Shown here: one piece after another, positions 60,783-64,000 of the stretch
How the letters are laid out: each line of letters starts with the position of its first letter
Position numbering within the stretch: position 1 is the first letter of the stretch
Assembly: GCF_003312875.1 (NCBI RefSeq)
Contig: NZ_CP015163.1
Location: forward strand, 372,001-436,000
DNA: 64,000 nt
Direction of reading: 5' to 3'
From: Amycolatopsis albispora
GTDB lineage: Bacteria > Actinomycetota > Actinomycetes > Mycobacteriales > Pseudonocardiaceae
The notes under the pieces: model-generated
The model's input: the letters and a program-made list of their open reading frames with translations, nothing else
What the model was told of the DNA's origin: nothing
Databases searched by the model: none
Program-made: the position numbers and the translations under genes

Positions 60783-63700
60783 ATGACCACGTTGGACGCG
60801 AACAAACAGCGGCTGCTCATGAAGTTGCTGCGCGAGCGGGCCACCGCGGCCGAAGTGCCGCGCATCACCCCGGTGCCGCCGGGGACCGCCGTTCCGCTCA
60901 ACCCGCCGCAGGCGGGGATCTGGTTCTCCTGCCGGCAGTACCCGGACAGCAGCGAGTACAGCATTCCGGACCTGCAGGTCATGGAGCGGGCGCTGGACCA
61001 TTCGACACTGCGCGCTGCCACGGCGGAGCTGATGGCCCGGCACGACATCCTGCGAGTGCGGATGTTCGAGCGCGACGGTGTCCCGATGCAGCAGGACTGC
61101 GGCCCGATCGAGCCGCCGGTGACCTGGCACGACCTGCGGCACCTGCCGGCGGACGAGGCGGCGGCGCGCGCCACCGAGATCAGCAGCCGGGCCGCCGAGA
61201 GTCCGATCCCGCTCGACGAGCCGTGCTTCTTCACGATCATCGGATTCGCGTTGCCCGGCGAGCGCACCATGCTGGCGACCAACTTCCACCACCTGGTCGC
61301 CGACGGAATCTCCCGGGAGCAGGTCGTCCGGGAGCTGGGCGCGTTGCTGGCCGGCCGGACACTCGACCCGCCCCCGCCGGTTGGCTTTCTCGATTACGCG
61401 GCCTGGGAACGCGAGAACACCGACGAGGCGACGGTCCAGCGCGACCTGGCCTACTGGACCCACAATCTGACCGGTCACCTGCCGGTGCTGGACCTGCCGA
61501 GAGACCATCCCCGGCCGGCCCGAGCCAGCCGGGCCGCATCCACCGTGCCGGTCACGATTCCCGGTTCGTTGCTGACTCGGCTGCAGCGGCTGGCGGCGGA
61601 CGACGGGGTCACCCTGTTCGTTGTCGTCCTGGCCGCGTACAAGCTGTTCCTGGCCCGGATGGCGGGGCAGCGGGAAATCCTCGTCGGCGTCCCGCTGGCC
61701 GGCCGGGACCATGAGGTCGCCGAGTCGATGGTGGGCTGCTTCGTGAGGTCGGTGCCGCTGCGCACCAACTTGTCCGGCGACCCGACGTTCCGCGAGGTCG
61801 TCCGCCGGGTGCACGAGGCCTTCCTGGAGGCCCACGACCATCAGGCCGTACCGTACGCCCGGGTGGTGGCCGAACTGGGGTTGCCCCGGCTGTCTGGGGT
61901 GCACCAGGTGTTCCAGACCATCATCACGCTGCAGCACCCGGTCGGCGGCTCGGGCTGGGCGGCCGAGAAGAGTGTGGCGCTGAATACGAACTCCATGCCG
62001 GTCGACCTGGCTCTGATCCTGCACCCGGACGGCGACGCGCTCGGCGGCATCATGTTGTACTCGGCCGACCTGTTCGACCGGGGCACCGCGCTCCGATCCG
62101 CAGGTGTCCTCGAGCATCTGCTGGCCGCGGCCGCCGAGCGGCCGGACGCGCGAGCGTTCGAGCTGCCGCTGCTGTCGCAGGCAGAGCGGGAGCGCGTGCT
62201 GCACGGGCTCAACCGGGACGTCCGGCCGGACATCGCGTACCGCACGCTGGCGCAGCCGTTCGAGGAGCAGGTCCGGCGCGCCCCGGACGCGATCGCGGTG
62301 CGCGGTGCCGAGGGCCGGTTCAGCTACGCCGAGTTGAACGCCCGGGCCAACCGGCTGGCGTGGTTCCTGCGCGACACCGGGGTCGGTCCGGGAAACGTCG
62401 TGGCGCTGTGCCTTTCCCCCGGGGTTGACCAGACGGTCGCGCTACTAGCCGCGGCCAAGGCCGGCGCCCCGTACGTAACGCTCGATCCGGAGGAGGGCCG
62501 GCTCGGGGCGATGCTGGACGGTGCCGCCCCGGCAGCGGTGATCGTTGACGGGTCGACGGCGGGCCGCGTGCCGGCAGGACCGTGGCAGGTGCACTCGTTT
62601 GCGGAGTCCGGCCGGTGGGCCGGGGTGCCCGCCGACGACCTGCCGGTCGAGGCAACTGGGTACGACCTGCTGTGCCTGCGCTACGCGGCGCACGCCACCG
62701 ACCGGCCGGCCGCGATCGCCTACCCGGTCGAGGGGGCGCTGGCCGAGTTGGCGCAACTTCAGCACGACCATCCCCTCGGTGCCGGCGACGTAGCGCTCCT
62801 GGCGACGCCCGAGGACTGCTTCTGGCCGCTGTCGCAGGGCGCGACGGTCGCCTTGGCGCCGCCAGCGGTGCACCAGGACCCGCGGCGGCTGGCGGACCAT
62901 GCGGAGGCGTACGGCGTCACGACGCTGTCGGTCGTGCCGTCGATGGTGCCGGACGTGGCCGGGTTCCCGGGCGACCTCGTCGCCGGCTACGGGCCGGCCG
63001 AGACCGGGCGGGTCACCGACCAAGGCCGGCCAGCCGGCCACCGTGCCCTCTACGTACTGGACGAGGCGCTGGCGCCGGTGCCGATCGGCGTGGTCGGTGA
63101 GCTCTACGTCGGCTGCGAGATCGGCCTCGCTCGCGGATACCACCGGCGGCCGGCGCTGACCGCGCACCGGTTCGTGGCTGACCCGTTCGCTGCCCCCGGC
63201 GCCCGCATGTTCCGCACCGGCGAGCTCTGCCGGCACCGGGAGGACGGCGTGCTGGAGCATCTTGGCCCGATCGACCGGCAGGTCCGGATCCACGGCCTGC
63301 GCGTCGAGCCGGCCGAGATCGAGGCGGCCTTCGCCGAGCAGGACGGCGTGCGGCGCGCCGTCGTGACCGCGGCGCCGGACGGCGGCCTCGCCGCCTTCGT
63401 GGTGCCGGACGGGGAACGTGAGCTGTCCGGGAGAAGGCTCGTCGACGGCGCCGCCGCGCGGCTGCCGGAGTACCTGATGCCGGCAACCGTCACGGTAGTG
63501 GAGGAGATCCCCCGGAGGGGCAGCGGCGAGATCGACGTGGCCGCGCTGCTCGACCTCCGGGACCGCGACACGGAAGCTGACCGCACCGACGCACCCGAGA
63601 CCGAGCTGGAGGCGCGGCTGGCCGGGATTTTCTGCCGGGTCCTGCGCCGGGACTCGGTCTCGGTCACCGAGAGCTTCTTCACCATGGGTGGCCACTCGCT

Positions 63701-64000
63701 GCTGGTCTTCAAGCTGATCGAGGATTGCGCGAGCGAGTTCGGGCTGAAGCCGAGCGTCCTGGACGTGTTCACCGGCCCGACGGTCCGCGCGCTGGCGGCG
63801 ACGCTGGGCGCGATGCGACCTGCAGGGGGCGTGGACCCGCTGGTGAGCCTGGTCGAGCACCCGGGCGCGCCGCTGGTGGTCTTCGTGCACGCCGCGAGCG
63901 GTTCGGTGCTGCCGTTCTACCAGGTGGCCAAGCGGCTCGGGCGGGAGTTCGCGGTGTACGCGCTTCAGTCGCCGCCGGAGGTTCCGCCGGCGTCGATCGA
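60783..64000 (+). CDS. nonribosomal peptide synthetase, C-A(inactive)-T-TE (3' end outside window)
   Basis: At least 1072 aa from ATG 60783, running off the window. C domain about 30-460 with intact NFHHLVADG (His167). An adenylation-like domain at about 484-925 follows, but it lacks the A3 P-loop (LRYAAHATDRPAAIAYPVEG where SGSTGxPKG should be). The A4-A5 region is shortened by roughly 80-100 residues, and the A10 catalytic Lys is replaced (RGSGEIDVAAL for xxNGKVDRxxL). The T domain is intact (FFTMGGHSLLVFKL, Ser about 970), and a thioesterase begins at about 1019 (PLVVFVHAASGSVLPFYQVA). It is the terminal module; its carrier must be loaded by another A domain, or it acts only in condensation/release. 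Confidence 0.92.
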   Translation, partial: MTTLDANKQRLLMKLLRERATAAEVPRITPVPPGTAVPLNPPQAGIWFSCRQYPDSSEYSIPDLQVMERALDHSTLRAATAELMARHDILRVRMFERDGVPMQQDCGPIEPPVTWHDLRHLPADEAAARATEISSRAAESPIPLDEPCFFTIIGFALPGERTMLATNFHHLVADGISREQVVRELGALLAGRTLDPPPPVGFLDYAAWERENTDEATVQRDLAYWTHNLTGHLPVLDLPRDHPRPARASRAASTVPVTIPGSLLTRLQRLAADDGVTLFVVVLAAYKLFLARMAGQREILVGVPLAGRDHEVAESMVGCFVRSVPLRTNLSGDPTFREVVRRVHEAFLEAHDHQAVPYARVVAELGLPRLSGVHQVFQTIITLQHPVGGSGWAAEKSVALNTNSMPVDLALILHPDGDALGGIMLYSADLFDRGTALRSAGVLEHLLAAAAERPDARAFELPLLSQAERERVLHGLNRDVRPDIAYRTLAQPFEEQVRRAPDAIAVRGAEGRFSYAELNARANRLAWFLRDTGVGPGNVVALCLSPGVDQTVALLAAAKAGAPYVTLDPEEGRLGAMLDGAAPAAVIVDGSTAGRVPAGPWQVHSFAESGRWAGVPADDLPVEATGYDLLCLRYAAHATDRPAAIAYPVEGALAELAQLQHDHPLGAGDVALLATPEDCFWPLSQGATVALAPPAVHQDPRRLADHAEAYGVTTLSVVPSMVPDVAGFPGDLVAGYGPAETGRVTDQGRPAGHRALYVLDEALAPVPIGVVGELYVGCEIGLARGYHRRPALTAHRFVADPFAAPGARMFRTGELCRHREDGVLEHLGPIDRQVRIHGLRVEPAEIEAAFAEQDGVRRAVVTAAPDGGLAAFVVPDGERELSGRRLVDGAAARLPEYLMPATVTVVEEIPRRGSGEIDVAALLDLRDRDTEADRTDAPETELEARLAGIFCRVLRRDSVSVTESFFTMGGHSLLVFKLIEDCASEFGLKPSVLDVFTGPTVRALAATLGAMRPAGGVDPLVSLVEHPGAPLVVFVHAASGSVLPFYQVAKRLGREFAVYALQSPPEVPPASI

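Noticed and set aside
46571..64000. Calling the NRPS cluster a hydroxamate siderophore cluster outright
   Set aside because: The N-monooxygenase fits, but no formyl/acetyl transferase, uptake receptor or iron-box was seen, and the HDO, desaturase and PaiB domain are not explained by it.
1..64000. tRNA, rRNA or riboswitch genes
   Set aside because: I saw no cloverleaf-like segment with a conserved T-loop, no rRNA-like sequence and no recognisable riboswitch core; a covariance scan would be needed to exclude small RNAs.

Overview
The window is high-GC actinobacterial DNA. Tight ATGA/GTGA gene overlaps, many GTG starts, Cys-lipoprotein signals and the gene families present point to a Pseudonocardiaceae-type actinomycete such as Amycolatopsis. 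That placement is an inference, because there is no rRNA or marker gene. No tRNA, rRNA or CRISPR array was found.

Layout. (1) 1-6.9 kb is a housekeeping or envelope area: a FAD monooxygenase (cut by the left edge) with its TetR regulator, two DUF4232 lipoproteins, a universal stress protein and an HtrA-like protease. Several genes here look frameshifted (lipoprotein at 2065-2639, PRC-barrel remnant at 4472, HtrA at 4697). (2) 6.9-10.4 kb holds a two-component system with its own small lipoprotein and an HxlR-type regulator. A tandem TCGTCAG box lies on each side of it. (3) 10.5-14.7 kb is a mercury-resistance locus: divergent ArsR and MerA, a MerR regulator, and a truncated MerB-like gene behind a MerR-type promoter. 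A PhyH dioxygenase and the remains of a serine recombinase and an aminoglycoside phosphotransferase follow. (4) 14.8-40.3 kb is a large organic-acid catabolic island. It has three different uptake systems (Fe/polyamine-type ABC, CitMHS, TctCBA), an aconitase, two isocitrate/isopropylmalate-type dehydrogenases, a Ldh2-type dehydrogenase, an aldehyde dehydrogenase, a HMG-CoA-lyase-like enzyme, two RraA/HMG-aldolase-like proteins, a D-hydroxyacid dehydrogenase and a class III CoA-transferase. Three local regulators (two GntR/FCD, one IclR) and several good operator palindromes go with it. The set fits breakdown of a citrate-like or branched C5-C7 di/tricarboxylate; the substrate is not known.

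(5) 40.4-46.6 kb is a scarred region: a Ser/Thr kinase whose WD40 propeller is cut by an in-frame TAG, a partial duplicate of the CoA-transferase gene interrupted by an intact IS481-family element with a 6-bp target duplication, a GntR/UTRA regulator pair, and a broken group II intron reverse transcriptase.

(6) 46.6-64 kb (continuing past the right edge) is a nonribosomal peptide cluster. A tandem heme-oxygenase-like di-iron protein is transcribed divergently from a translationally coupled operon: membrane di-iron desaturase, ornithine/lysine N-monooxygenase fused to a PaiB-like split-barrel domain, MbtH, two half-ABC exporters, NRPS (A-T-C-A-T), then NRPS (C-A0-T-TE...). The adenylation domain of the last module has lost its key motifs. 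The combination suggests an N-oxygenated (hydroxamate-like, or N-N / nitro-type) small peptide. It is the best candidate for an undescribed system in this window.
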